Shown in pieces: positions 35,411 through 42,433 of a DNA stretch of 64,000 nucleotides. The stretch comes from Methylacidiphilales bacterium (GTDB taxonomy: Bacteria > Verrucomicrobiota > Verrucomicrobiia > Methylacidiphilales > UBA1321), in NCBI GenBank assembly GCA_021272165.1, contig JAJSLK010000062.1:1-64000 (forward strand). Direction: 5' to 3'. Position numbers and translations under genes: made by a program. Every line of letters begins with the position of its first letter. Position 1 is the first letter of the stretch. Under the pieces are notes generated by a model that did no database searches, had not been told where the DNA came from, and saw only the letters and a list, made by a program, of their open reading frames with translations.

Positions 35411-35773
35411 TCAAGCCGGAGGCGAATCATCAGAAGTGGTAGTATCAAGCTTGATTTTACCACCCCATGAGATGATGCGGGCCTTGGCCCCGGCCGCCTC
35501 GGCCTCGGCCTTTTGTTTGTTAGCATTATAGGCGAGGGAGAGGCTGGACCAGACAAATTGGTTATTAGGATCGATCTCGGCGGCACGAAGACCGGTTTGG
35601 ATCGATTCTTCATAACGATCAAGTTTGTAGAGGGCCATAGCAAGTGCGTGCCAGCCGTCCTGAAAGCGGGGATCCTGAGCCACAACCTGCCGGAAACAAT
35701 TGGCCGCTTCCTCAAGCTCACCGATGGCGAGCGCGGCATTTCCATCATCCATTAATTCGTCATTGGTCGGCAT
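35411..35773 (-). CDS. Small soluble TPR protein
   Basis: 120 aa, no signal peptide. Three TPR units: DDGNAALAIGELEEAANCFR (about 9-28), AQDPRFQDGWHALAMALYKL, and AAEIDPNNQFVWSSLSLAYN, followed by a short charged tail. It is probably a cytoplasmic scaffold; the partner is unknown. A 152-bp repeat begins 13 bases before its start codon, so its promoter must lie in or beyond that element. Confidence 0.8.
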   Translation of the reverse strand: MPTNDELMDDGNAALAIGELEEAANCFRQVVAQDPRFQDGWHALAMALYKLDRYEESIQTGLRAAEIDPNNQFVWSSLSLAYNANKQKAEAEAAGAKARIISWGGKIKLDTTTSDDSPPA

Positions 35774-35785
35774 AAGATCAGTCTA

Positions 35786-35937
35786 GGAACTTGCTGAAAA
35801 AGGTCGTCATCCTGAGCCTGTCGAAGGATCTCTAACTATTTCGCTCGTTGAGCTCCTCTGAGAAAAAGAGCGAGAAATCCCTCGACAGGCTCGGGATGAC
35901 TGCACTTTTTTAATAAAGGCCTTTTTCAGCAAGCTCC
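35786..35937. mobile_element. 152-bp palindromic MITE-like element, copy C (inverted)
   Basis: Same length as copies A and B but in the opposite orientation, with about six differences from copy A. TA flanks the left end (35784-35785); the right flank is TG. It separates the cobA-hemD stop from the TPR start. Immediately right, GGAGTCTATC (35939-35948) and GATAGACTCC (35958-35967) form a 10-bp stem that covers the cobA-hemD stop codon. Confidence 0.85.
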
Positions 35938-35951
35938 TGGAGTCTATCTCA

Positions 35952-37490
35952 TCATGGGATAGACTCCATACTCAATTTGAGCATGGTGGCCACCAGTGAA
36001 TCGAGGGTCGATTCGGGCGCTTCGGCGGCGATTTCATAGCCGAGGCGGCGAAGGGTGGCGCTGGTGATGGGACCGAGGCTGACGGCCCGCGGGCGGGGCG
36101 TGTCGGGTTCAGACTGCAATTGCATGGCGTGCCAATATTCAACCGTGCTGGAGCTGGTGAAGATACTGAAGTGGGCGCCCTCATTCTGATAACGGAGCCG
36201 GGCACCGCCGAGGTCTTCCTTTTCCGGCTGGGTGTCATAGAGAATCCAGCTTTCCACCCGGGCACCGCGTTCCTGAAGGCGGTCGGCGACAAGCGTGGCG
36301 GCGAGGCGTCCCTTGGGAAAGCAGATGCGGGCGCCAGGCATAATTTTTTCGGCGAGGGCCTCGGCGAGTTTTTCCGCGGTGAAGATTTCGGGCTGGAGAT
36401 CGACGCGCAGGTGAAGTTGCTGAAGCTTGGCGGTGGTGGCGGGCCCGAGGGATGCAATCTTCACCGTGCCGAGATCGCGCAAGTCGGATGCGACCTGGAA
36501 GAATTCGGCGAAGAAGCGGTCGACGGCGTTGGGGCTGGTGAAGACGAGCCAGTCGAAATGATTGGAGAAAGCGGTGAGTTTTTCTCGCATGGGGGCATCG
36601 GACGGGACGGGGACGATGCGGATGGTGGGGATTTCGAGGACGTCGGCGCCGAGCTGCACGAGGCGCTGGGCGAGGACGCCGGCCTGGCCACGGGTGCGGG
36701 TGACAACGATGCGCTTGCCGAAGAGGGGCAGGGCCTCATACCAGTTGAGCTCGGAGCGAAGCTTGACGACGTCGCCGATGACGATCGCGGCAGGCGGAGA
36801 GAAGCGGCGTTCCTGGACGAGGTCGGCAATGGTACCGAGGGTGCCGGCGAGCGTTTCCTGGTGCGCGGTGGTGCCCCAGCGGACGAGGGCGGCGGGCGTG
36901 GCGGGATCCGCGCCCTCGGCGATGAGGCGCCCGGTGATCTGGCGCAGGCGCTCGACGCCCATGAGAAAGACGAGGGTGCCGGAGAGGCGGGCGAGCCAGG
37001 ACCAGTCGATGGCGGAGTCGGGTTTGGCGGGATCTTCGTGGCCGGTGACAAAGGTGACGGTGGAGGCGAAGTCGCGGTGGGTGACGGGAATACCGGCGTA
37101 GGAAGGGACAGCGATGGCGGAAGTGACGCCGGGGACGACTTCGAAGGGAATGCCGGAACGGGCGAGGATTTGCGCTTCCTCGCCGCCGCGGCCGAAGACG
37201 TAGGGATCGCCTCCCTTGAGCCGGACGACTTCTTTTCCAGCCAGAGCGCGGGAGGTGAGGATGGCGTTGATTTCCTCCTGGGGGATGGTGTGGTAGCTGC
37301 CTGACTTGCCGACGTAGATTTTCTCGGCATCGCCGCGGGCCCAGCGGAGCATCTCGGGATTGCAGAGATAATCGTAGACGATGACGTCGGCCTGTTCGAT
37401 CAACTGACGGGCGCGAAGGGTGACGAGGCCGAGCGCGCCGGGCCCGGCACCGACAAGATAAACATGCCCCCGTTTTTCATCGCGGCTCAT
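35952..37490 (-). CDS. cobA-hemD: Fused uroporphyrinogen-III C-methyltransferase / uroporphyrinogen-III synthase
   Basis: 512 aa. The N-terminal half (about 8-245) is the SAM-dependent methyltransferase that makes precorrin-2 for siroheme and cobalamin: VYLVGAGPGALGLVTLRA, VVRLKGGDPYVFGRGGEEA and VPGVTSAIAVPSYAGIPVTHR. The C-terminal half (about 255-500; KRIVVTRTRGQAGVLAQRL) is uroporphyrinogen-III synthase, which closes the tetrapyrrole ring. The fusion links ring closure to its first branch. It overlaps hemC by 4 bases and ends the hemX-hemA-hemC operon. Confidence 0.94.
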   Translation of the reverse strand: MSRDEKRGHVYLVGAGPGALGLVTLRARQLIEQADVIVYDYLCNPEMLRWARGDAEKIYVGKSGSYHTIPQEEINAILTSRALAGKEVVRLKGGDPYVFGRGGEEAQILARSGIPFEVVPGVTSAIAVPSYAGIPVTHRDFASTVTFVTGHEDPAKPDSAIDWSWLARLSGTLVFLMGVERLRQITGRLIAEGADPATPAALVRWGTTAHQETLAGTLGTIADLVQERRFSPPAAIVIGDVVKLRSELNWYEALPLFGKRIVVTRTRGQAGVLAQRLVQLGADVLEIPTIRIVPVPSDAPMREKLTAFSNHFDWLVFTSPNAVDRFFAEFFQVASDLRDLGTVKIASLGPATTAKLQQLHLRVDLQPEIFTAEKLAEALAEKIMPGARICFPKGRLAATLVADRLQERGARVESWILYDTQPEKEDLGGARLRYQNEGAHFSIFTSSSTVEYWHAMQLQSEPDTPRPRAVSLGPITSATLRRLGYEIAAEAPESTLDSLVATMLKLSMESIP

Positions 37491-38392
37491 TGGGAAATTT
37501 CCATGGCGAGATCGACGCCAAGTTTTTCGGCCTGATCGAGCCGGCGGATGAGGTGGCGACGGCGGGAGTCGGTTTCACCGATGAGCCACGCGATGCCATC
37601 AAGGCGGAGGAGGTCGCCGGGCATGGGCTGGGCATAGGCGGCAATGGGTTCGCTGCACCCGCCGCCGAGGGCTTCGAGGAACATGCGCTCGGCGGTGACC
37701 GCGGCGGCGGTGACGGGATCGTGGAGGGGCTGGACGAGCTGCCGGATGTCGGCGGAGTGCTCGGTGCGGGTCTGGAGGGCGAGCGCGCCCTGGCCGGGAG
37801 CGGGGAGCATCTGCTCGAAGGTGAGAGGGGTGATGGTGAGGCCGGAGAGATCGGGCTTGAGACGCTCCAGCCCCGCGGCAGCGAGGATGAGGCCCGCCCA
37901 TTCGGCGTTTTCTCGGAATTTGCGGAGACGGGTGTCGACGTTGCCGCGGATGGGAACGGTTTTGACGTGGGGCCACGCGAGGGTGAGCTGGGAGGCGCGG
38001 CGGGGGCTGCCGGTAGCGATGAGGGAATGGTAGCGCAGCTCCTGCTTAAGGTCGGGCCCGCGAGTAATGATGACGTCGCGGGCATCGGCGCGTTTGGGAA
38101 TGGCGGCGATCATGAGGCCGTCGGATTTTTCGGTCGGGAGATCCTTGAGGCTGTGGACGGCGAGATCGATTTTCTCGTCGAGGAGTGCGCGCTCGAGCTC
38201 GCCGGTGAAAAGCCCCTTCGTCATCGGATGGCCGCCGGGTGCGGGCTGGTCAACCAGGCGATCACCATCGGTCTTGAAGATCTGGATTTCAAAATTGCGG
38301 CCGGTCCAGAGCCGCTTCAATTCCGCCATGACACTGCGGCTTTGGGCGAGGGCCAGCGCACTGCCACGGCTGCCGATGATGAGCGGTTTCAC
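37487..38392 (-). CDS. hemC: Hydroxymethylbilane synthase (porphobilinogen deaminase)
   Basis: 301 aa. Joins four porphobilinogens into hydroxymethylbilane. Motifs: IGSRGSALALAQS, KGLFTGELERALLDEKIDLAVHSLKDLPTE (with the conserved Lys and Asp), SPRRASQL, RGNVDTRLRKF, and ALGGGCSEPIAAYA, whose Cys holds the dipyrromethane cofactor. Overlaps hemA (upstream) and cobA-hemD (downstream) by 4 bases each. Confidence 0.97.
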   Translation of the reverse strand: MKPLIIGSRGSALALAQSRSVMAELKRLWTGRNFEIQIFKTDGDRLVDQPAPGGHPMTKGLFTGELERALLDEKIDLAVHSLKDLPTEKSDGLMIAAIPKRADARDVIITRGPDLKQELRYHSLIATGSPRRASQLTLAWPHVKTVPIRGNVDTRLRKFRENAEWAGLILAAAGLERLKPDLSGLTITPLTFEQMLPAPGQGALALQTRTEHSADIRQLVQPLHDPVTAAAVTAERMFLEALGGGCSEPIAAYAQPMPGDLLRLDGIAWLIGETDSRRRHLIRRLDQAEKLGVDLAMEISQ

Positions 38393-39453
38393 GTCGTGAC
38401 TAATCCCGTCTCGATACCGCCGCCATCCGTAGCCTGCCGGACGGCCCAGGTCATATAACGCTCAACATGGGGCTTGAGAATTTCCATGCTGCGGGAGATT
38501 TCGGTCTGGCGCTCGCGGAGGTGGGCATGGGCGATGGATTGCAAATCATCGATGTCGTAGAGAAAGGTGTCGTCGAGGAGATTGATGGAGGGCTCGAAGT
38601 CACGGGGAACGGCGAGGTCGATGAGGAAAAGAGGGCGGCGGCCGCGGCGCTTGAGGAGGGCGGCGAGGCGGTCGTGGGTGAGGACGTAGTGGGGGGCGCT
38701 GGTGGAACTGATGATGATGTCGACGGCGAGTGCGTGTTCCTCCCATTCTTCCCAGCGGATGGCCTCGCCGCCGAGTTCAGCGGCGAGTGACTGGGCGCGC
38801 TCGAAGGTGCGGTTGGCGACGAGAATGGAGCGGACACCGTGGTTCAGGAGGGAACGGGCGGTGCGTTCACTGGTTTCACCGGCGCCGATGACCATGACGC
38901 GGCAACCGGGGAGCTCGCCGAAGATTTTTTCCGCCAGTTCGACGGAGACGGAGCCGACGGAGACGGAGCCGCGGGTAATGGCCGTGCGGGAGCGGACCGA
39001 TTTGGCGGCGGCAAAGGAGGATTGGAAGAGGCGGTTGAGCCATTTGCCGGTCTGGCCCTGGGTGCGGGCGACATCGTAGGCGTCCTTGAGCTGGCCGAGG
39101 ATCTCGGTCTCACCGACGACCATCGACTTGAGACCGGAGGCAACGGAAAAGAGGTGCTCGACGCAGGGGAGATCGCGGAGCTGGAAGGAGAGCGGGGCGA
39201 AGTCGTCCTCCACAGCATGGAAGCGGCGGAGGAAGTTGGGCCAGGCGGCGGCGGCGTGCTCGGGGCTGTCGGTGGCGCCGAAGTATTCGACACGGTTGCA
39301 GGTGGAGACCAGGACGGCCTCGCGCAGGCCAAGGAAGCAGCGCATTTCGGCGAGGGCGCCCGGGAGCTGGGCGTCGCGGAAGGCGACCTTTTCCCGGAGT
39401 TCGACGGGGACCTGTTCGAAGGTGAGACCACCGCAAATGACGTGAGCGCTCAT
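38389..39453 (-). CDS. hemA: Glutamyl-tRNA reductase
   Basis: 354 aa. First committed step of heme synthesis by the C5 route: reduces Glu-tRNA to glutamate semialdehyde. The catalytic Cys is in VLVSTCNRVEYFG, followed by SGLKSMVVGETEILGQLKDAY, the NADP-binding VMVIGAGETSERTARSLLNHG, FLIDLAVPRDFEP and the C-terminal dimerisation region. Length is a little short of the E. coli enzyme (418 aa), in the C-terminal part. Confidence 0.96.
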   Translation of the reverse strand: MSAHVICGGLTFEQVPVELREKVAFRDAQLPGALAEMRCFLGLREAVLVSTCNRVEYFGATDSPEHAAAAWPNFLRRFHAVEDDFAPLSFQLRDLPCVEHLFSVASGLKSMVVGETEILGQLKDAYDVARTQGQTGKWLNRLFQSSFAAAKSVRSRTAITRGSVSVGSVSVELAEKIFGELPGCRVMVIGAGETSERTARSLLNHGVRSILVANRTFERAQSLAAELGGEAIRWEEWEEHALAVDIIISSTSAPHYVLTHDRLAALLKRRGRRPLFLIDLAVPRDFEPSINLLDDTFLYDIDDLQSIAHAHLRERQTEISRSMEILKPHVERYMTWAVRQATDGGGIETGLVTT

Positions 39454-39456
39454 CGG

Positions 39457-40266
39457 TCAACCTTCGTGCGGAAAGACGTGGGCTTCACTGAGGGAGTTGA
39501 TGCCCCAGAACGTGAGGAGGATAAAAACATAACCGGCGACGGAACAAAGGGCGATTTTCTTATGGCTGAGCCGGCCGAGACCGAGGACGACGATGAGGAC
39601 GGCGTAGAGGCTCCAGACGACGGCGGACCAGGCGATCTTGACCCAGTCCTGCGCGCTTTGGTGCGGGATGAAGAAGCCGAGGAGCGCCCCGGCGGAAAAA
39701 ATCACAAAGCCCCAGATGAGGATGCGCTGCTGGACGTGCTCGAGCCGGCCGACGTTGGGGAGCGAGTAGAACCAGGAGGTGATGGCGTGGCTTTTGAGCT
39801 GGTGTTCCTGAATGAGGTAAGCCATGCCGGCCAGAGCGGCGATGCCGAGGACGCCGAGACCGAGAAGGGCGAGCGTGGCGTGGAGCTCGAGCTGCCAGCC
39901 GAGCGGCGGCATGACCACGTGGAGATCGATGGGAGCGGCGAGAGCAAAAAAGTTGACGAGGAAGACGATGGGAGCAGTGAAGGCGCCGAGGATGGACATG
40001 CGGTAGGCAGGGCCGACGACGAGGTAGGTGAGAACGAGGGACCAGGAAAAGAAGGCGAGGGTCTCAAAGAGATTGGTAATGGGGCAGTGGCCGATGGCCT
40101 GGCCGCGCTGGTAAAGGAAGAGAGTGTGAAAGACAAAGGCGCCGGCAATGAGGAGAAAAGTGAACCGGTTGGCGATGGGGCGCTGCGAGCCGAGGGCGTA
40201 AAGACCCCAGCCCGCGCTGGCGAGATAACCGAGGGTGGCGAGGAAAAGCCAGAGACGGTCGTGCAT
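39457..40266 (-). CDS. hemX: HemX/CcsA-type cytochrome c assembly membrane protein
   Basis: 269 aa with about eight membrane helices. Contains conserved His residues and the CcsA/HemX region: GHCPITNLFETLAFFSWSLV (the usual W-rich motif is replaced by this one), VMPPLGWQLELHATLALLG and GFFIPHQSAQDWVKIAWS. Its place directly ahead of hemA matches HemX of Bacillus, which limits HemA levels; a role in heme delivery to cytochrome c is the alternative. The ATG at 40266 is preferred; the frame extends to 40356. Confidence 0.85.
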   Translation of the reverse strand: MHDRLWLFLATLGYLASAGWGLYALGSQRPIANRFTFLLIAGAFVFHTLFLYQRGQAIGHCPITNLFETLAFFSWSLVLTYLVVGPAYRMSILGAFTAPIVFLVNFFALAAPIDLHVVMPPLGWQLELHATLALLGLGVLGIAALAGMAYLIQEHQLKSHAITSWFYSLPNVGRLEHVQQRILIWGFVIFSAGALLGFFIPHQSAQDWVKIAWSAVVWSLYAVLIVVLGLGRLSHKKIALCSVAGYVFILLTFWGINSLSEAHVFPHEG

Positions 40267-40426
40267 TTCGAAGATAACTAAACTAAACTGAAGAAGGCAA
40301 AAGAGCAAGGTTGAGCGCTCTCCGGTAGTTGTCCAGTTTCGATCTCGTTGAGGCAAAAGATGGAAACGGGCATTACCGATTATGTTTGGAGCTTGGAAGA
40401 AGTGATTGCCCTGTTAGATTGATTAA

Positions 40427-40825
40427 GTGGATAGGGATAAGGTTTTAAAATCTTCGTACTCTCCATTCTTTGGAGTCCGCCTGCTCTGGTGGTTTGGCGT
40501 CTACGTCATCGCGCAGTTGCCGCTGATCCCGTGGGTTTGGCGGTATCCTGCAGCATGGTTCAATTTCCCCACGGGAATAGCATGGCCGCTTTTCCTTCTG
40601 ACCGAGCGGTTCATAGACTGGACACACCGCTTCGGGAGTGCTGCCAGCGAGTATTTCGTCATCGCGCTAATGGTCTTGCCGTGGATCGTCTACGCCGCTC
40701 ATTTGATCTTTTCGTTGTACGTTCGGAAGCGGCGAACCTTCCTGATCCTGATGTGGATTCTCGGCGTGATCGTGCTTTTCAATCTCGGCAGCTGCGCCTA
40801 TTTCATCCACGCGCCTCCTGAATAG
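40427..40825 (+). CDS. Small membrane protein, unknown
   Basis: 132 aa from a GTG at 40427. Three likely membrane helices: LLWWFGVYVIAQLPLIPWVW, EYFVIALMVLPWIVYAAHLI and RTFLILMWILGVIVLFNLG. No family is recognised. Divergent from hemX and convergent with panD. Helical hydrophobicity is regular enough to support a real gene. Confidence 0.6.
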   Translation: MDRDKVLKSSYSPFFGVRLLWWFGVYVIAQLPLIPWVWRYPAAWFNFPTGIAWPLFLLTERFIDWTHRFGSAASEYFVIALMVLPWIVYAAHLIFSLYVRKRRTFLILMWILGVIVLFNLGSCAYFIHAPPE

Positions 40826-40881
40826 CTGATTCAAACTGACTCACTACTCGCTCTTCCCCTCACCCCCGAAACCAACCCGTT

Positions 40882-41235
40882 CTACGAAAGGATGTTGTTC
40901 TTTTCGTCGAGGCGGACGATGGTGGGGTGGTGTTTGGCGGCGAGTTCGGCCGGAACCTGGGCGAAGCTCATGATGGTGAGGCGGTCGCCGACCTGGCCGA
41001 GGTGGGCCGTGGCGCCATTGAGCTCGATGACCCTGCTGCCGGCGTGGCCATAAATGACGTAGGTTTCGAAACGTTCACCATTATTGATGTTGCCGACGAG
41101 AATGCGTTCGTAGGGGAAGAAACCGGCTTTTTTAGCGAGGTCTTCGGCGATGGTGAGGCTGCCTTCGTAATGGAGGCTGGCGCCAGTGACCGTAGCGCGA
41201 TGGAGTTTGGATTTAAGAAGGGTAAAATGAGACAT
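40882..41235 (-). CDS. panD: Aspartate 1-decarboxylase
   Basis: 117 aa. Makes beta-alanine for pantothenate and CoA. It is a pyruvoyl enzyme: the proenzyme cleaves between Gly and Ser in HYEGSLTI (Gly25-Ser26), and the new N-terminal Ser becomes pyruvoyl. Also visible are KLHRATVTGASL and VYGHAGSRVIELNGATA (seen as VIYGHAGSRVIELNGATAHL). The ATG at 41235 matches the family start; the frame extends 7 residues further. rpiB lies 30 bases upstream in the same direction. Confidence 0.95.
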   Translation of the reverse strand: MSHFTLLKSKLHRATVTGASLHYEGSLTIAEDLAKKAGFFPYERILVGNINNGERFETYVIYGHAGSRVIELNGATAHLGQVGDRLTIMSFAQVPAELAAKHHPTIVRLDEKNNILS

Positions 41236-41265
41236 GTCGCCTGAATCATCGCACAAATGGGCGAT

Positions 41266-41691
41266 TTATTCGATCTCCTTGATGCGCTCGATGTGACGGC
41301 CGCCTTCGAAGGAGGTATTGAGGAAGATCTGGACGAGTTCGAGCGCGATGTATTCGGAGATCATACGCTGGCCGATGGCAATAACGTTGGCGTCATTGTG
41401 CTTGCGGCCGAGCTCGGCGGTCTGGGAGTTCCAGACATAGGCGCAGCGGACGCCCTTGACCTTGTTGGCGACCATGGCCTCGCCGTTGCCGGAGCCGCCG
41501 AAGACGATGGCACGCTCGCATTCGCCATTGGCAACGGCCTGGGCAGCAGGACGGATGTATTGGGGATAGGGCACCGGGGCGTCGCTGTGGGTGCCGAAGT
41601 CGCGGATTTCGTGACCGAGAGAGATGAGGAGGGCCTTGACCTTTTCCTTGTAGAGGAAACCGGCGTGATCGGAACCGAGGGCGATTTTCAT
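41266..41691 (-). CDS. rpiB: Ribose-5-phosphate isomerase B
   Basis: 141 aa. Interconverts ribose 5-phosphate and ribulose 5-phosphate. N-terminal MKIALGSDHAGFLYKEKV, then VFGGSGNGEAMVANKVKGVR and RKHNDANVIAIGQR are typical. The active-site loop is GGSGNGE without Cys, as in the mycobacterial enzyme, which uses Glu rather than the Cys found in E. coli RpiB. It precedes panD. Confidence 0.94.
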   Translation of the reverse strand: MKIALGSDHAGFLYKEKVKALLISLGHEIRDFGTHSDAPVPYPQYIRPAAQAVANGECERAIVFGGSGNGEAMVANKVKGVRCAYVWNSQTAELGRKHNDANVIAIGQRMISEYIALELVQIFLNTSFEGGRHIERIKEIE

Positions 41692-41750
41692 GGGAGAAGG
41701 AAAAGAGGATTCTTCAAGACGGCGGGAGTGTCAATGCGGTCTATCGATTT

Positions 41751-42347
41751 TCATTTGAGCTTTGGCTGCCATGAACCGATGAGGGCGACGCCGGAGCAGG
41801 TTTTGGCTTCGGGATCGAAGCGGGCCTGGAGGAAATGGACGATGCCGTCGTCGACGAATGATTTCTGGATGAAAAGATAATTAGCGGCGGGATCAGATCT
41901 GGGGACGACGGCATAATTGCAGAAGACGATTCTGCGACCATCGAGGATGAGGCCGACGAATTGGCGGGCGTAGGCGTTTTCGTTGCGGGTAATGAGTTCG
42001 AGTTCGCGGCGCTGGTGCTCGAAGGAGTCGGGCGAATCGGGCGGAGGCGGGTTGTTACTGTTGGCAAGATCGGGAAAGAGGAGGGCGGGCTCCCTGGCGG
42101 CACGGACGAGTAGCTCGTGGAGGGTGCGGTCGGCGACGGTGGCATTGGGCTCGGTGGGAGTCCAGAAGCCGTCGATTTTACCATAGCCAGGCTGGCTGGC
42201 GATGAAATCGGCCTTGTGGGCGGCGGCATAGGATTCGGGTACGACATAGCCGGTGTTGCCGCCAAGGGTGACCGGAACAAAGGAATCGTCGGCCCAAACC
42301 GGAACAACGAGGCAGGCGACGAGCGAAATCAGGATCGCGACACGCAC
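41751..42347 (-). CDS. Secreted protein of unknown function
   Basis: 198 aa from a GTG at 42347. Signal peptide MRVAILISLVACLVVPVWA (cut after WA-DD). The mature protein has no family I recognise. Features: LGGNTGYVVPESYAAAHKAD near the start, a Pro-rich stretch (NNPPPPDSPDS), and a charged, mostly soluble remainder with two Cys. Divergent from mutL. Confidence 0.7.
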   Translation of the reverse strand: MRVAILISLVACLVVPVWADDSFVPVTLGGNTGYVVPESYAAAHKADFIASQPGYGKIDGFWTPTEPNATVADRTLHELLVRAAREPALLFPDLANSNNPPPPDSPDSFEHQRRELELITRNENAYARQFVGLILDGRRIVFCNYAVVPRSDPAANYLFIQKSFVDDGIVHFLQARFDPEAKTCSGVALIGSWQPKLK

Positions 42348-42433
42348 GTTCTTTCTTTAGCCCATTGAGATGGTCGCGTAAATTCCGTTCATTCCACCAG
42401 ATGCGACGGTCGCAGACCGCCGCCACATTTCCC

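Noticed and set aside
35939-35967. 10-bp stem as intrinsic terminator of the hem operon
   Set aside because: It is a perfect dyad, but on the minus strand it covers the stop codon and is followed by AGGAGCTTGCTG, not a T-run. The adjacent MITE hairpin might end transcription, but this is not shown.
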